Source of the DNA: JACZXC01 sp036447375
GTDB taxonomy: Bacteria; Myxococcota_A; UBA9160; SMWR01
Reading direction: 5' to 3'
DNA length: 15,826 bases
Assembly (NCBI GenBank): GCA_036447375.1
Contig: JAZFUU010000285.1
Coordinates: 1 to 15,826, forward strand
Positions 1 through 6,440 of the stretch are shown here, piece by piece (position 1 is the stretch's first letter; each line of letters begins with the position of its first letter). Under the pieces are notes generated by a model. That model worked only from the letters and a program-made list of their open reading frames with translations. It made no database searches and was not told the origin of the DNA. The position numbers and the translations under genes were made by a program.

Positions 1-67
1 CACGGTACCCTTGCGGGTACACCTGATTTCGAGTCAGGCACGTTCGACCAGGCTCCGCCACCTCTCC
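1..67 (-). tRNA. tRNA-Ser (anticodon CGA), 3' part cut by window edge
   Basis: Reading the minus strand from 67 gives a class II tRNA that decodes UCG. The 5' acceptor strand GGAGAGG (67-61) is followed by the D arm. The anticodon stem CCTGA (38-34) pairs with TCAGG (26-22) around the seven-base loop CTCGAAA, which places anticodon CGA at 31-29. The long variable arm typical of serine tRNAs is a perfect stem GTACCC/GGGTAC with a GCAA loop (20-5). The first T-stem bases GTG end at position 1, so the T loop, 3' acceptor strand and CCA lie outside the window. It is transcribed away from infA. Leucine and tyrosine tRNAs also have long variable arms, but the anticodon assigns serine. Confidence 0.93.
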
Positions 68-107
68 GGTCGACGAGAAGCTACCGCAGGATTCCGATGC
101 ATGGTGC

Positions 108-143
108 CCTCCGAGGGGCTACCTTGCCCCGCTGCCGCGGAGG
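108..143. promoter_or_regulatory. Two-part hairpin in the tRNA-Ser / infA divergent gap
   Basis: The outer stem CCTCCG (108-113) pairs with CGGAGG (138-143), and the inner stem GGGGC (115-119) pairs with GCCCC (126-130). A single A lies on one side and seven bases on the other between the stems. It sits just before the infA ribosome-binding site (GGAG, 149-152), so in a rightward transcript it would be a leader structure. No convincing -35/-10 pair was seen in this gap for either direction. High GC makes chance stems common, so a function is only possible. Confidence 0.3.
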
Positions 144-157
144 CCGTCGGAGATTTT

Positions 158-397
158 TTGGCCAGAGACGATCTGATCCAGGGGACGGGCACCGTCGAGA
201 AGATCCTCGGCGGGGGACGATACCGGATCGCCCTCGAAAGCGGTCAGATCGTGACGGCCCAGCTTTCCGGACGCATGCGCCGGTTTCGAATTCGCGTGAT
301 TCCCGGGGACCGGGTGCAGGTCGGGGTCTCGCCCTACGATCCGACCCACGGATTCATCACCTTCCGGCTTCGCGAAGGCCAGACCAGCGTTCGGTGA
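158..397 (+). CDS. infA: Translation initiation factor IF-1
   Basis: IF-1 binds the 30S A site with IF-2 and IF-3 during initiation and acts in the cytoplasm. The 79-residue product is a single S1-like OB-fold domain of about the usual length (around 72). Family landmarks in order are the GTVEKIL opening strand, LSGRMRRFRIRVIPGD in the middle (where E. coli IF-1 has ISGKMRKHYIRILPGD) and VSPYDPTHGFITFR near the end. I chose the TTG start at 158 because it aligns with the usual N-terminus (xARDDLI versus AKEDNI in E. coli) and has GGAG at 149-152. The open frame continues upstream to position 11, but that stretch is antisense to the tRNA and is not protein-like. An ATG at 101 would add 19 residues. 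The C-terminal tail EGQTSVR is slightly longer than normal. The stop overlaps the next gene's GTG. Confidence 0.93.
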   Translation: MARDDLIQGTGTVEKILGGGRYRIALESGQIVTAQLSGRMRRFRIRVIPGDRVQVGVSPYDPTHGFITFRLREGQTSVR

Positions 398-1083
398 GCC
401 CGACGCCGGTGATTCCGCCTCCAGGTAGCCCCGTGCCCTCGGCCGCCGTTCGCTGGATCCTCGCCGGGATCCAGGCGGTTGACCGACTCCGCCTGTACGC
501 GCTCTCGGTCCGCCACCCCGGCCTCGAGATCGATGCGTCGGCCAGCACCAACCTGGCGTCCGCGCGCTACCAGCTGGCCGACGGGGCTCGGCTGCGCATC
601 GCCTCCAGGGTGGTGAGCGAGCGACGGGCCGGAAGCCTCGTCTTCTCGCTGGGCCCGGGCGCCCGGGTCGAGATCGAAGAGGGGACCTGGTTGCGGACGG
701 AAGTGGGTCCGATCCACATCGTGGCCTTCGAGGGAGCGAGACTCCGCATCGGCCCGGATTGCCTGCTCAACGGTTGCCACCTGAGCTCAAAGCGCGAGGT
801 TCAACTGGGACGACGCGTCTTTGTCGGCCCCGGAACCCGGATCTTCGACGCCGATCAACACGACTTCGATGCGGAACGCGCCGAGCGAGTCGACCCCGTG
901 AGCATCGGCGATTACGTCTGGATTGCGTCCGACGTCACGGTGCTGCGCGGAGTGTCGATTGGCGATCACTGCGTGGTGGGGGCCCGCTCCCTGGTCGGCG
1001 ACGACATCCCTGCCCACTCGCTCGCCTTCGGGAGCCCGGCGCGAGTCCGGGGCTCTGTCGGCGACCGCTCGCGAACGCGATAG
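394..1083 (+). CDS. Left-handed beta-helix (hexapeptide repeat) acyltransferase
   Basis: This is probably an acetyl- or acyl-CoA-dependent O/N-acyltransferase of the maltose/galactoside acetyltransferase (WbbJ/LacA-like) superfamily. The 229-residue product has imperfect hexapeptide repeats through its C-terminal two thirds (for example IGPDCLL, LGRRVFVG, IGDYVWIA, IGDHCVVG). The histidine in DADQHDFD sits where the family has its catalytic His. The closing GARSLVGDDIPAHSLAFGSPARV is the standard end of the domain. The first 30 or so residues are proline-rich. The GTG at 394 gives a GTGA overlap with the infA stop and suggests translational coupling. In-frame GTGs at 409 and 433 are alternatives, and 433 has an AGG at 423-425. 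The acceptor cannot be named from sequence; surface polysaccharide or antibiotic modification are common in the family. Confidence 0.82.
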   Translation: MSPTPVIPPPGSPVPSAAVRWILAGIQAVDRLRLYALSVRHPGLEIDASASTNLASARYQLADGARLRIASRVVSERRAGSLVFSLGPGARVEIEEGTWLRTEVGPIHIVAFEGARLRIGPDCLLNGCHLSSKREVQLGRRVFVGPGTRIFDADQHDFDAERAERVDPVSIGDYVWIASDVTVLRGVSIGDHCVVGARSLVGDDIPAHSLAFGSPARVRGSVGDRSRTR

Positions 1084-1092
1084 ATTTCTTCC

Positions 1093-2091
1093 ATGCCCAT
1101 GAGGATCGCGCTCTTCGGTCAGGCGGCTTTTGGCAGGGACGTATTGCTGCGTCTGCTGTCGGCGAGCCACGACGTGGTCGGTGTCTACGTTCCTCCGGAG
1201 GGCGGTCGCCCGGACCCGCTGGCCAGCGAGGCCGAACAGCGCGATCTGCCACTGTTTCGGCATCGGCGCTTCCGGCGGCGCGGTTCGAGCGGGCTCGCTG
1301 GAGCCAGTGGGCCCAGTGGACCGCGCAGTGGACGGCCCAGTGGACCGGATTGGGAGGCGATCCCCGAGATCCTGGACGAGTTTCGGGGTCTGGGCGCCGA
1401 CCTCAATGTCCTGGCCTTCGTAACCGCGATTCTTCCCCCGGAGATCGTCGCGGGAACTCCCAGAGGTTCACTTTGCTTCCATCCTTCCCTGCTTCCCCGA
1501 TTTCGCGGGGGTGCGGCCCTGGCATGGCAGATCATCCTCGGCGAAACCGAATCGGGGGTCACGATCTTCGAACCGGACGCCGGCGTCGACACCGGTCCGA
1601 TCGTCGTTCAGCGAGGGGGCGTGGCGATCGGGGAAAGGGAGACCGCGGGGAGCCTGTACTTCGATCACCTGTACGCGCTGGGAGTCGAAGCGATGGCGGG
1701 GGCCGTCGCCGACCTGGATGCTGGACGCGCCCGCCGCGAGCCCCAGGACGAATCGCGTGCGACCGCCCAGGGGCTGATCGGCGAACCCGAGGCCCGCATC
1801 GACTGGTCGCGACCGGCCGCAGAAGTGGACCGCCAGGTCCGGGGATGCGACCCCCAACCTGGAGCTTTCGGTCTGTGGAAAGGCGAGAAGGTTCGCCTTT
1901 TCGACGGGAGTCTCGCCTCCGGCGAGGACGCCTCGACTCCGGGCACGATTGTTGGCGTTCGCGATGGGAAGTTGCTGATCGCCGCTGTCGGGGGGTGCAT
2001 TGCCGTCGGTCGGGTTCGAGTCGGGGGCGGCAAGAAAGTTCCGGCCGCCGGGGCCGATGTCGGCATCGGGGTCGGGGAGCGCCTCGACTGA
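1093..2091 (+). CDS. Formyl-THF-dependent formyltransferase / 10-formyl-THF hydrolase-like protein
   Basis: The protein (332 aa) belongs to the formyl_transf_N fold, which uses 10-formyltetrahydrofolate. It resembles the N-terminal hydrolase domain of ALDH1L1 (10-formyl-THF dehydrogenase) more than Met-tRNA formyltransferase. Points of resemblance are the start MRIALFGQ, then LGADLNVLAF, FHPSLLPRFRGGAA (129-142) and DAGVDTGPIVVQ. The catalytic His130 and Asp166 have the same 36-residue spacing as His106/Asp142 of ALDH1L1. The Asn two residues before the His in formyltransferases is Cys128 here; ALDH1L1 also lacks that Asn. A formyl_transf_C-like domain follows from about residue 230 (IDWSRPAAEVDRQVRGCDPQPGAF). 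There is no fused carrier or aldehyde dehydrogenase domain. Residues about 64-86 are a Gly/Ser/Pro-rich insert made from a DNA repeat. The ATG at 1099 may be the real start; neither has a clear ribosome site. Either hydrolysis or formylation of an unknown acceptor is possible. Confidence 0.83.
   Translation: MPMRIALFGQAAFGRDVLLRLLSASHDVVGVYVPPEGGRPDPLASEAEQRDLPLFRHRRFRRRGSSGLAGASGPSGPRSGRPSGPDWEAIPEILDEFRGLGADLNVLAFVTAILPPEIVAGTPRGSLCFHPSLLPRFRGGAALAWQIILGETESGVTIFEPDAGVDTGPIVVQRGGVAIGERETAGSLYFDHLYALGVEAMAGAVADLDAGRARREPQDESRATAQGLIGEPEARIDWSRPAAEVDRQVRGCDPQPGAFGLWKGEKVRLFDGSLASGEDASTPGTIVGVRDGKLLIAAVGGCIAVGRVRVGGGKKVPAAGADVGIGVGERLD
1311..1346 (+). repeat. Three tandem 12-bp units inside the formyltransferase gene
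   Basis: The units are GCCCAGTGGACC (1311-1322), GCGCAGTGGACG (1323-1334) and an exact copy of the first (1335-1346). A further CAGTGG core lies at 1305-1310, nine bases before the next one. Because 12 bp is four codons the repeat stays in frame and encodes an SGP/SGR-type linker. This looks like a minisatellite expansion in a surface loop of the protein. Confidence 0.85.
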
Positions 2092-2092
2092 A

Positions 2093-2833
2093 ATGCGCGG
2101 AACCGAGCCGACGACTCCTGAGGTGCTCGCGGGTCAGCTCGGGCTCGATGCGGCGGGCTTCAATCTCGTCGGTTCCCTGACGATTGCCCGCTACGACTCC
2201 CTGGTTTCCGAGGCCTGGCGGGAGGTCGGGAGGGGAGCCTCGGCGCGATCTGCCCTCGTCGTGGCCAGCGGCGGGCGGGCGCTGTTCCGCGCCTTCTCCG
2301 CATCCCCCGAGTCGACGCTCTCTGTCGATCCCGTCGATACCTACACCCGCCGGGTGGTCGATGGCGCGGCCCATTCACTCGGGGGCGCGGCGCGGGCGGT
2401 CTATGCCTTCGAGAAGCGCGGCGGGGTCTACGCGGACTTCATCGCTCTGGCCCAGGCCTCGGGGCTGGGAGCGCCGGGTCGGCTGGGGCTGCTGCTCCAC
2501 CCGGAGTTCGGGCCCTGGCTGTCGATCCGCGCCATCCTGCTCAGCGAGGCGGAGTTTCCGAAAACCCCGCCCCTGGCGGACTACGCGCCGTGCACGGGCT
2601 GCTCAGCTCCCTGCGTCGCTGCCTGCCACGGCAGCGCCGTATCCTCGGGGTCGGCAGCCTTCGATGTCGGGGCCTGTAGCGCCACCCGCGCCTCCCAGAG
2701 GGGTCCGGATCCGGGCCGGGATCGGCCCTGCGCCCTTCGCTGCGATGCGCGACGGGCCTGTGTCGTCGGTCCCGAGCACGCCTATACGGCGACCGCCGAG
2801 GCCCACCACATGCGCCACTCTCTCGCCTCTTGA
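2093..2833 (+). CDS. Small Fe-S protein with QueG-like cysteine motifs, function unknown
   Basis: The 246-residue product has an N-terminal part without a recognised catalytic motif and a C-terminal cysteine-rich part. The first motif is C167, C170, C174, C178 (CTGCSAPCVAAC). More cysteines follow at 195, 213, 217 and 223. This two-group layout resembles the double [4Fe-4S] domain of epoxyqueuosine reductase (QueG) and reductive dehalogenases. The spacing CxxCxxxCxxxC differs from the usual CxxCxxCxxxCP. The protein is shorter than QueG, and no cobalamin-binding segment was recognised. The ATG at 2093 lies one base after the upstream stop, with GGGGAG at 2074-2079; an in-frame ATG at 2057 would overlap the upstream gene. 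A redox or electron-transfer role is inferred only. It is probably co-transcribed with the formyltransferase. Confidence 0.68.
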   Translation: MRGTEPTTPEVLAGQLGLDAAGFNLVGSLTIARYDSLVSEAWREVGRGASARSALVVASGGRALFRAFSASPESTLSVDPVDTYTRRVVDGAAHSLGGAARAVYAFEKRGGVYADFIALAQASGLGAPGRLGLLLHPEFGPWLSIRAILLSEAEFPKTPPLADYAPCTGCSAPCVAACHGSAVSSGSAAFDVGACSATRASQRGPDPGRDRPCALRCDARRACVVGPEHAYTATAEAHHMRHSLAS

Positions 2834-2858
2834 CAATTGGCCCCGATGCCTCAAATTT
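2830..2858 (+). promoter_or_regulatory. Possible sigma-70-type promoter upstream of EF-G
   Basis: A consensus TTGACA (2830-2835) overlaps the stop codon of the preceding gene. With spacing of 16 or 17 bp the -10 would be CAAATT (2852-2857) or AAATTT (2853-2858), both weak. It could give EF-G its own transcript with a leader of about 140 nt. The -10 is poor enough that this is only a candidate. Confidence 0.3.
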
Positions 2859-2880
2859 CTGCCTCTTCCTGCCGAAGGAA

Positions 2881-2929
2881 CCTGGCCACGGAGCCAGGGA
2901 CCTCCAGTACCCGAAACGCAGCGTTCGGG
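2881..2929 (+). promoter_or_regulatory. Two leader hairpins before EF-G
   Basis: The first hairpin is a perfect 6-bp stem, CCTGGC (2881-2886) with GCCAGG (2893-2898), around a six-base loop. The second pairs CCCGAAACG (2910-2918) with CGTTCGGG (2922-2929), giving eight pairs with one bulged A. Neither is followed by a T tract, so they look like 5'-leader structure and not a terminator. No known r-protein or translation-factor leader motif was recognised. Confidence 0.4.
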
Positions 2930-2956
2930 CGCCGCCGCCCCACAGGCTCGCGGTTG

Positions 2957-2989
2957 GGCTCGGAAATACCCTGGCTCGGAAACACCCTG
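2957..2989 (+). repeat. 16-bp tandem repeat immediately before the EF-G start
   Basis: GGCTCGGAAATACCCTG (2957-2973) is repeated as GGCTCGGAAACACCCTG (2973-2989), with a period of 16 bp and a single T/C difference. The second copy ends 14 bases before the ATG, just ahead of the GGGG at 2993-2996 that could serve as ribosome-binding site. It may be a recent duplication or a repeated binding site in the leader. Confidence 0.8.
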
Positions 2990-3003
2990 ATTGGGGCGAA
3001 GCG

Positions 3004-5097
3004 ATGATCGATCAGTCCAAGACTCGCAACATCGGCATCAGCGCCCATATCGATTCGGGGAAGACGACCCTCACCGAGCGGATCCTCTTCTATACCGGGC
3101 GAATTCACGCAATCCACGAGGTCAAGGGCAAGGACTCGGTCGGCGCCACGATGGATTCGATGGATCTCGAGCGGGAGCGGGGGATCACCATCCAGAGCGC
3201 GGCCACGCATTCGGTCTGGAACGACCATCACATCAACATCATCGATACCCCCGGCCACGTGGATTTCACGATCGAAGTGGAACGAGCCCTGCGTGTGCTC
3301 GATGGGGCGATACTCATCCTGTGCGGTGTAGCCGGAGTGCAGTCCCAGTCCCTGACCGTGGATCGACAGATGCGGCGGTATCGGGTTCCGCGTCTGGCGT
3401 TCATCAACAAGCTCGATCGCTCCGGTGCCAATCCCCAGCGCGTCTCGCAACAACTGCGTGACAAGCTCGGCCACAACGCGATCCTGATGCAGCTCCCGAT
3501 AGGGCTGGAATCGAAGTTCGAAGGCGTGATCGATCTCGTCGCCATGCAGGCCTTCAGCTTCGAGGGGCCGAACGGCGAGCATCTGGTCGCTCGGGAGATT
3601 CCCGCGGAGTACCTCGACGAAGCCGGTATCGCCCGGGAGACGATGCTCGACGCGGTGTCGATGTTCTCGGACGATCTGACCGAGGCCATCCTCGAGGAAC
3701 GGGTGACAGAAGATCTGATCCACGCCGCGGTCCGTTCCGGAACGCTGGCGATGGACCTGACTCCGGTGTTTTTGGGGTCGGCCTACAAGAACAAGGGTGT
3801 GCAGGTTCTGCTCGACGCCGTTATCCGCTACCTGCCGGCCCCGACGGATACAGAAAATACCGCCATCGACCTGTCCAACGACGAAGCAGCCGTGGTTCTC
3901 GAAAGCGATCCGAACAAGCCGCTGGTCGCGCTGGCGTTCAAGCTCGAAGATGGGCGCTACGGACAGCTGACCTACGTCCGTGTCTACCAGGGAACGCTTC
4001 GGAAGGGCGAATTCATCATCAACAGCCGCACCGAACGGCGCCACAAGGTCGGGCGGCTGGTCCGGATGCACGCCGACGACATGCAGGAAATCGAGTACGC
4101 GGGAGCCGGAGATATCGTCGCGCTGTTCGGAATCGAGTGCGCCTCGGGAGACACTTTCACCGACGGAACAGTGCGGATCTCGATGACCTCGATGCACGTC
4201 CCGGAACCCGTGATCTCGCTATCGATCAAGCCCACCGACAAGAAGACCCAGGGCAACATGGGCAAGGCGCTCGGGCGCTTCGTTCGCGAGGACCCGACCT
4301 TCCGGTCGAGAGTGGATCCCGAGAGCGGAGAGACGATCATCTCCGGGATGGGGGAGCTTCATCTCGACGTCTACGTCGAGCGCATGAAGCGGGAGTATCA
4401 ATGCGAAGTCGAGACCGGTGCGCCCCAGGTCGCGTACCGCGAGACGATCTCCCACCGTGCGGACTTCAACTACATCCACAAGAAGCAGACCGGCGGCGCC
4501 GGACAATTCGCTGTCGTGGCCGGATACGTCGAGCCCCTCGGGGAGGGTGTGTCCGACTTCGAGTTCGTGAACCGGGTTCGGGGCGGTCGGATTCCGACCG
4601 AGTTCATCCCGTCGGTCGAGAAGGGGTTCCGGGCCTGTCTCGCCAAGGGGAGACTGATCGGATTCCCGGTCATCGGACTGCGGGTGGTGCTCAACGACGG
4701 GAAGTCGCACAGCGTCGACTCATCGGACAACGCATTCCAGGCGGCGGGGCGGGGCGCCTTTCGGCAGGTCTATCCCCGAGCGGCGCCGAGAATCCTGGAG
4801 CCGGTGATGAAGCTCGAAGTCGAATCCCCTCAGGAGTTTCAGGGAGCGGTTCTCAAGAGCGTCATGCAGCGGCGTGGTACGGTGATCGGCACTACCGAGG
4901 AGTCCGGAGGCTTCTGCCGTGTGGAATCCGAGGTACCGCTGGCAGAGATGTTCGGATATGCAACCGAGCTTCGATCGGCGACCCAGGGCAAGGCCGAGTT
5001 CACCATGGAGTTCGCGCGCTATCTGCCGGTGCCGGCCGACGTGCGCAAGGAGCTCAAGGAGCAGTACCGGTCTCAGATGCCTGAGCAGGACGATTAG
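3004..5097 (+). CDS. fusA: Elongation factor G, spdEFG1 (mitochondrial EF-G1-like) subtype
   Basis: This GTPase moves tRNA-mRNA through the ribosome after peptide transfer. The 697-residue length and full domain I-V order are normal. The P loop is AHIDSGKTT (about 14-22), switch II is DTPGHVDF, and the guanine-specificity motif is NKLD in FINKLDRSGANP. Domain III carries ISGMGELHLDVYVERMKREY, and domain IV carries HKKQTGGAGQFA and the SVDSSDNAFQAAGRGA region. Subtype features shared with mitochondrial EF-G1 include HEVKGKDSVGATMDSM, GITIQSAATHSVW, GLESKFEGVIDLV and LFGIECASGDTFTD. Organisms with spdEFG1 normally carry a second EF-G (spdEFG2) for recycling; it is not in this window. ATG 3004 is preceded by GGGGCGAAGCG. 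The open frame extends upstream to 2830, but that part is not EF-G-like. Confidence 0.95.
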   Translation: MIDQSKTRNIGISAHIDSGKTTLTERILFYTGRIHAIHEVKGKDSVGATMDSMDLERERGITIQSAATHSVWNDHHINIIDTPGHVDFTIEVERALRVLDGAILILCGVAGVQSQSLTVDRQMRRYRVPRLAFINKLDRSGANPQRVSQQLRDKLGHNAILMQLPIGLESKFEGVIDLVAMQAFSFEGPNGEHLVAREIPAEYLDEAGIARETMLDAVSMFSDDLTEAILEERVTEDLIHAAVRSGTLAMDLTPVFLGSAYKNKGVQVLLDAVIRYLPAPTDTENTAIDLSNDEAAVVLESDPNKPLVALAFKLEDGRYGQLTYVRVYQGTLRKGEFIINSRTERRHKVGRLVRMHADDMQEIEYAGAGDIVALFGIECASGDTFTDGTVRISMTSMHVPEPVISLSIKPTDKKTQGNMGKALGRFVREDPTFRSRVDPESGETIISGMGELHLDVYVERMKREYQCEVETGAPQVAYRETISHRADFNYIHKKQTGGAGQFAVVAGYVEPLGEGVSDFEFVNRVRGGRIPTEFIPSVEKGFRACLAKGRLIGFPVIGLRVVLNDGKSHSVDSSDNAFQAAGRGAFRQVYPRAAPRILEPVMKLEVESPQEFQGAVLKSVMQRRGTVIGTTEESGGFCRVESEVPLAEMFGYATELRSATQGKAEFTMEFARYLPVPADVRKELKEQYRSQMPEQDD

Positions 5098-5118
5098 CCA
5101 CTCGCGCGGGAGGACCGC

Positions 5119-5808
5119 TTGTACCGAAAATTTTTGAACGCCCGCAGTCCGCTCCGCTTGCTCGAGAAAGGCCTCCACGGTGGACTCGGAGGCGGCAATC
5201 TCGGCGTCGTCATCGCAGGTCACGGAGTGGGAAAGACGGCCTTTCTCGTGGGTGTTGCTCTCGACGAGCTTTTGCGCGGCGGCAGTGTTCTGCACGTGTG
5301 TCTGGATCACCCGGTTTCGCATGTTCGGGACCACTACGACACGGTATTCGAAGATCTGGCCTCGACGACCCATTTGGAAGACGAGTTGGGGGTGCACGCC
5401 GACCTGGATCGCCATCGCCGAATTCGGGTCTATTCACTCGAGACGTTCACGGCTTCAAAGCTTCGCGAAGCCATCGCACTCGAGACCGAAACGGGATCCC
5501 CCCCGACTCTCGTGATCCTCGAGGGGCTCGACTGCGAGACGGTTCCCTACAACGACCTTGCCGAATTCAAGGAGCTCGCGCGCGAACTCGACGTCGAATT
5601 CTGGCTGTCGGCAACCAGTGCGGGAGAGCGGGTCGACGCGGTACCGGAGCGGATGGAGGCTTTCGGAGACCTGGTGAGTGTGATTCTCGCGCTGAAGCCT
5701 GCAGATGGCGCCGTGGCCCTGAGGGCGCTCAAAGATCACGAGAATCCCGACCTCACCGCGCTGCACGTGGCGCTGGATCCCCGCACGCTGCTCTTGATTC
5801 GAAGCTGA
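5119..5808 (+). CDS. RecA/KaiC-like P-loop NTPase, function unknown
   Basis: The 229-residue protein is a single RecA-fold domain. A Walker A-type loop AGHGVGKTA lies at about 33-41, with Ala in place of the first Gly of GxxxxGKT. A likely Walker B strand TLVILEGLD lies near residue 140, where Glu or the later Asp could be the acidic residue. LHVCLDHPVSHVRDHYD after the first helix resembles the nucleotide-sensing strand of KaiC/RadA-type proteins. There is no DNA-binding or protease domain. The TTG start at 5119 is supported by GGGAGGA (5108-5114) five bases upstream; no ATG is nearby. It starts 21 bp after the EF-G stop, so the two are very likely co-transcribed. A link to translation or ribosome assembly is a hypothesis from position only. 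Confidence 0.75.
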   Translation: MYRKFLNARSPLRLLEKGLHGGLGGGNLGVVIAGHGVGKTAFLVGVALDELLRGGSVLHVCLDHPVSHVRDHYDTVFEDLASTTHLEDELGVHADLDRHRRIRVYSLETFTASKLREAIALETETGSPPTLVILEGLDCETVPYNDLAEFKELARELDVEFWLSATSAGERVDAVPERMEAFGDLVSVILALKPADGAVALRALKDHENPDLTALHVALDPRTLLLIRS

Positions 5809-5830
5809 CGCGCCCATCGGGGAAGAGAGC

Positions 5831-5854
5831 GAAGTCGGCCCGGGAGCCGACTTC
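5831..5854. terminator. Perfect 9-bp hairpin between converging genes
   Basis: GAAGTCGGC (5831-5839) pairs exactly with GCCGACTTC (5846-5854) around a six-base loop. It is the only such structure in the 74-bp gap between the stop of the P-loop gene (5808) and the stop of the leftward TerB gene (5883). There is no T tract on the rightward side; the leftward side continues as GCTCTCTTCC, which is moderately pyrimidine-rich. The position favours a bidirectional terminator or transcript-end stabiliser. Confidence 0.5.
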
Positions 5855-5882
5855 CACGTCCGCTGAACGCTGTCGCTGAGAC

Positions 5883-6413
5883 CTATTTGGTCTGGAATTC
5901 GGCGAGCTTGTCGCGGTATTGGCTGCGGAGAGAGTTGGCCTCGGCGCGGGTGAATCCGAGCTCCTCGCCGATCTTCACCAGCTCTGAGCTTTCGTATCCG
6001 GAGATGGTTCCGTCTGCAGCGGCCACGGCGTAGAGACACTGGAGCAGTTCTCCACGCTGTTGGGCCGTGGTCATCCTGCGGAACTCGCGGGTCACGACGT
6101 AATTCTCGGTGCCGCCGAGGAGTCGGGCCTGAGACTTCGCAATTTCGACCACCAGAGACACTTCCCCATCCGATAGCGATGCGAGGCCCCGGATCGCTCT
6201 CGCCATGGCCTCGGTCTCCGCGTCGTCGATTTCGAGATCGGCGTTCGCCACTCGCGCCAGGACGTACGCGAAGGCCGCGAGGTACTTGGCCGTCTCGGCG
6301 TCGAGGCGCTCGAGCTGCGACGCGATCCGGCGGACCGTGTCGGTTTCTCCCCTGCCATCGGTCTTCTTCTCGGCCGGGTCGTTGTCGAGACCCAGAAATC
6401 GAAGCAGTGACAT
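5883..6413 (-). CDS. TerB-like (tellurite resistance TerB/DjlA N-terminal fold) protein
   Basis: The 176-residue protein is all-helical and cytoplasmic with no signal peptide. It contains two TerB-type half motifs. The first is YVLARVANADLEIDDAETEAM (about 49-69). The second is LYAVAAADGTISGYESSELVKIGEELG in the C-terminal part. In this family the conserved acidic residues (NAD.EID..E and AADG.IS..E here) are thought to bind metal. TerB domains occur in tellurite-resistance loci but also in many unrelated contexts, so the family name does not prove tellurite resistance. ATG 6413 has GGAGAGAG just upstream. It lies 27 bp downstream of the amino-acid dehydrogenase and is the last gene of the leftward run. 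The first 25 or so residues are polar and probably flexible. Confidence 0.82.
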   Translation of the reverse strand: MSLLRFLGLDNDPAEKKTDGRGETDTVRRIASQLERLDAETAKYLAAFAYVLARVANADLEIDDAETEAMARAIRGLASLSDGEVSLVVEIAKSQARLLGGTENYVVTREFRRMTTAQQRGELLQCLYAVAAADGTISGYESSELVKIGEELGFTRAEANSLRSQYRDKLAEFQTK

Positions 6414-6440
6414 TCTCTCTCCAATCCCTCGCGCAGGTCC

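Noticed and set aside
21..60. Apparent tRNA 3' end on the plus strand (TTCGACC followed by a CCGCCA-like end)
   Set aside because: The putative T stem does not pair on the plus strand. The same bases are explained fully by the tRNA-Ser on the minus strand.
11..157. N-terminal extension of infA by up to 49 residues from the TTG at 11 or the ATG at 101
   Set aside because: The region up to 67 is antisense to a tRNA-Ser. The extension has no IF-1 similarity, and the TTG at 158 aligns with the normal IF-1 N-terminus and has a ribosome site.
759..2180. Long rightward open frame (473 codons) across the acyltransferase and formyltransferase
   Set aside because: It is Arg/Ser/Pro-rich without any family motif and overlaps two well-supported genes; it is typical of shadow frames in high-GC DNA.
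2851..4197. Long leftward open frame (448 codons) antisense to EF-G
   Set aside because: It lies opposite strongly conserved EF-G sequence and has no recognisable domain or ribosome site.
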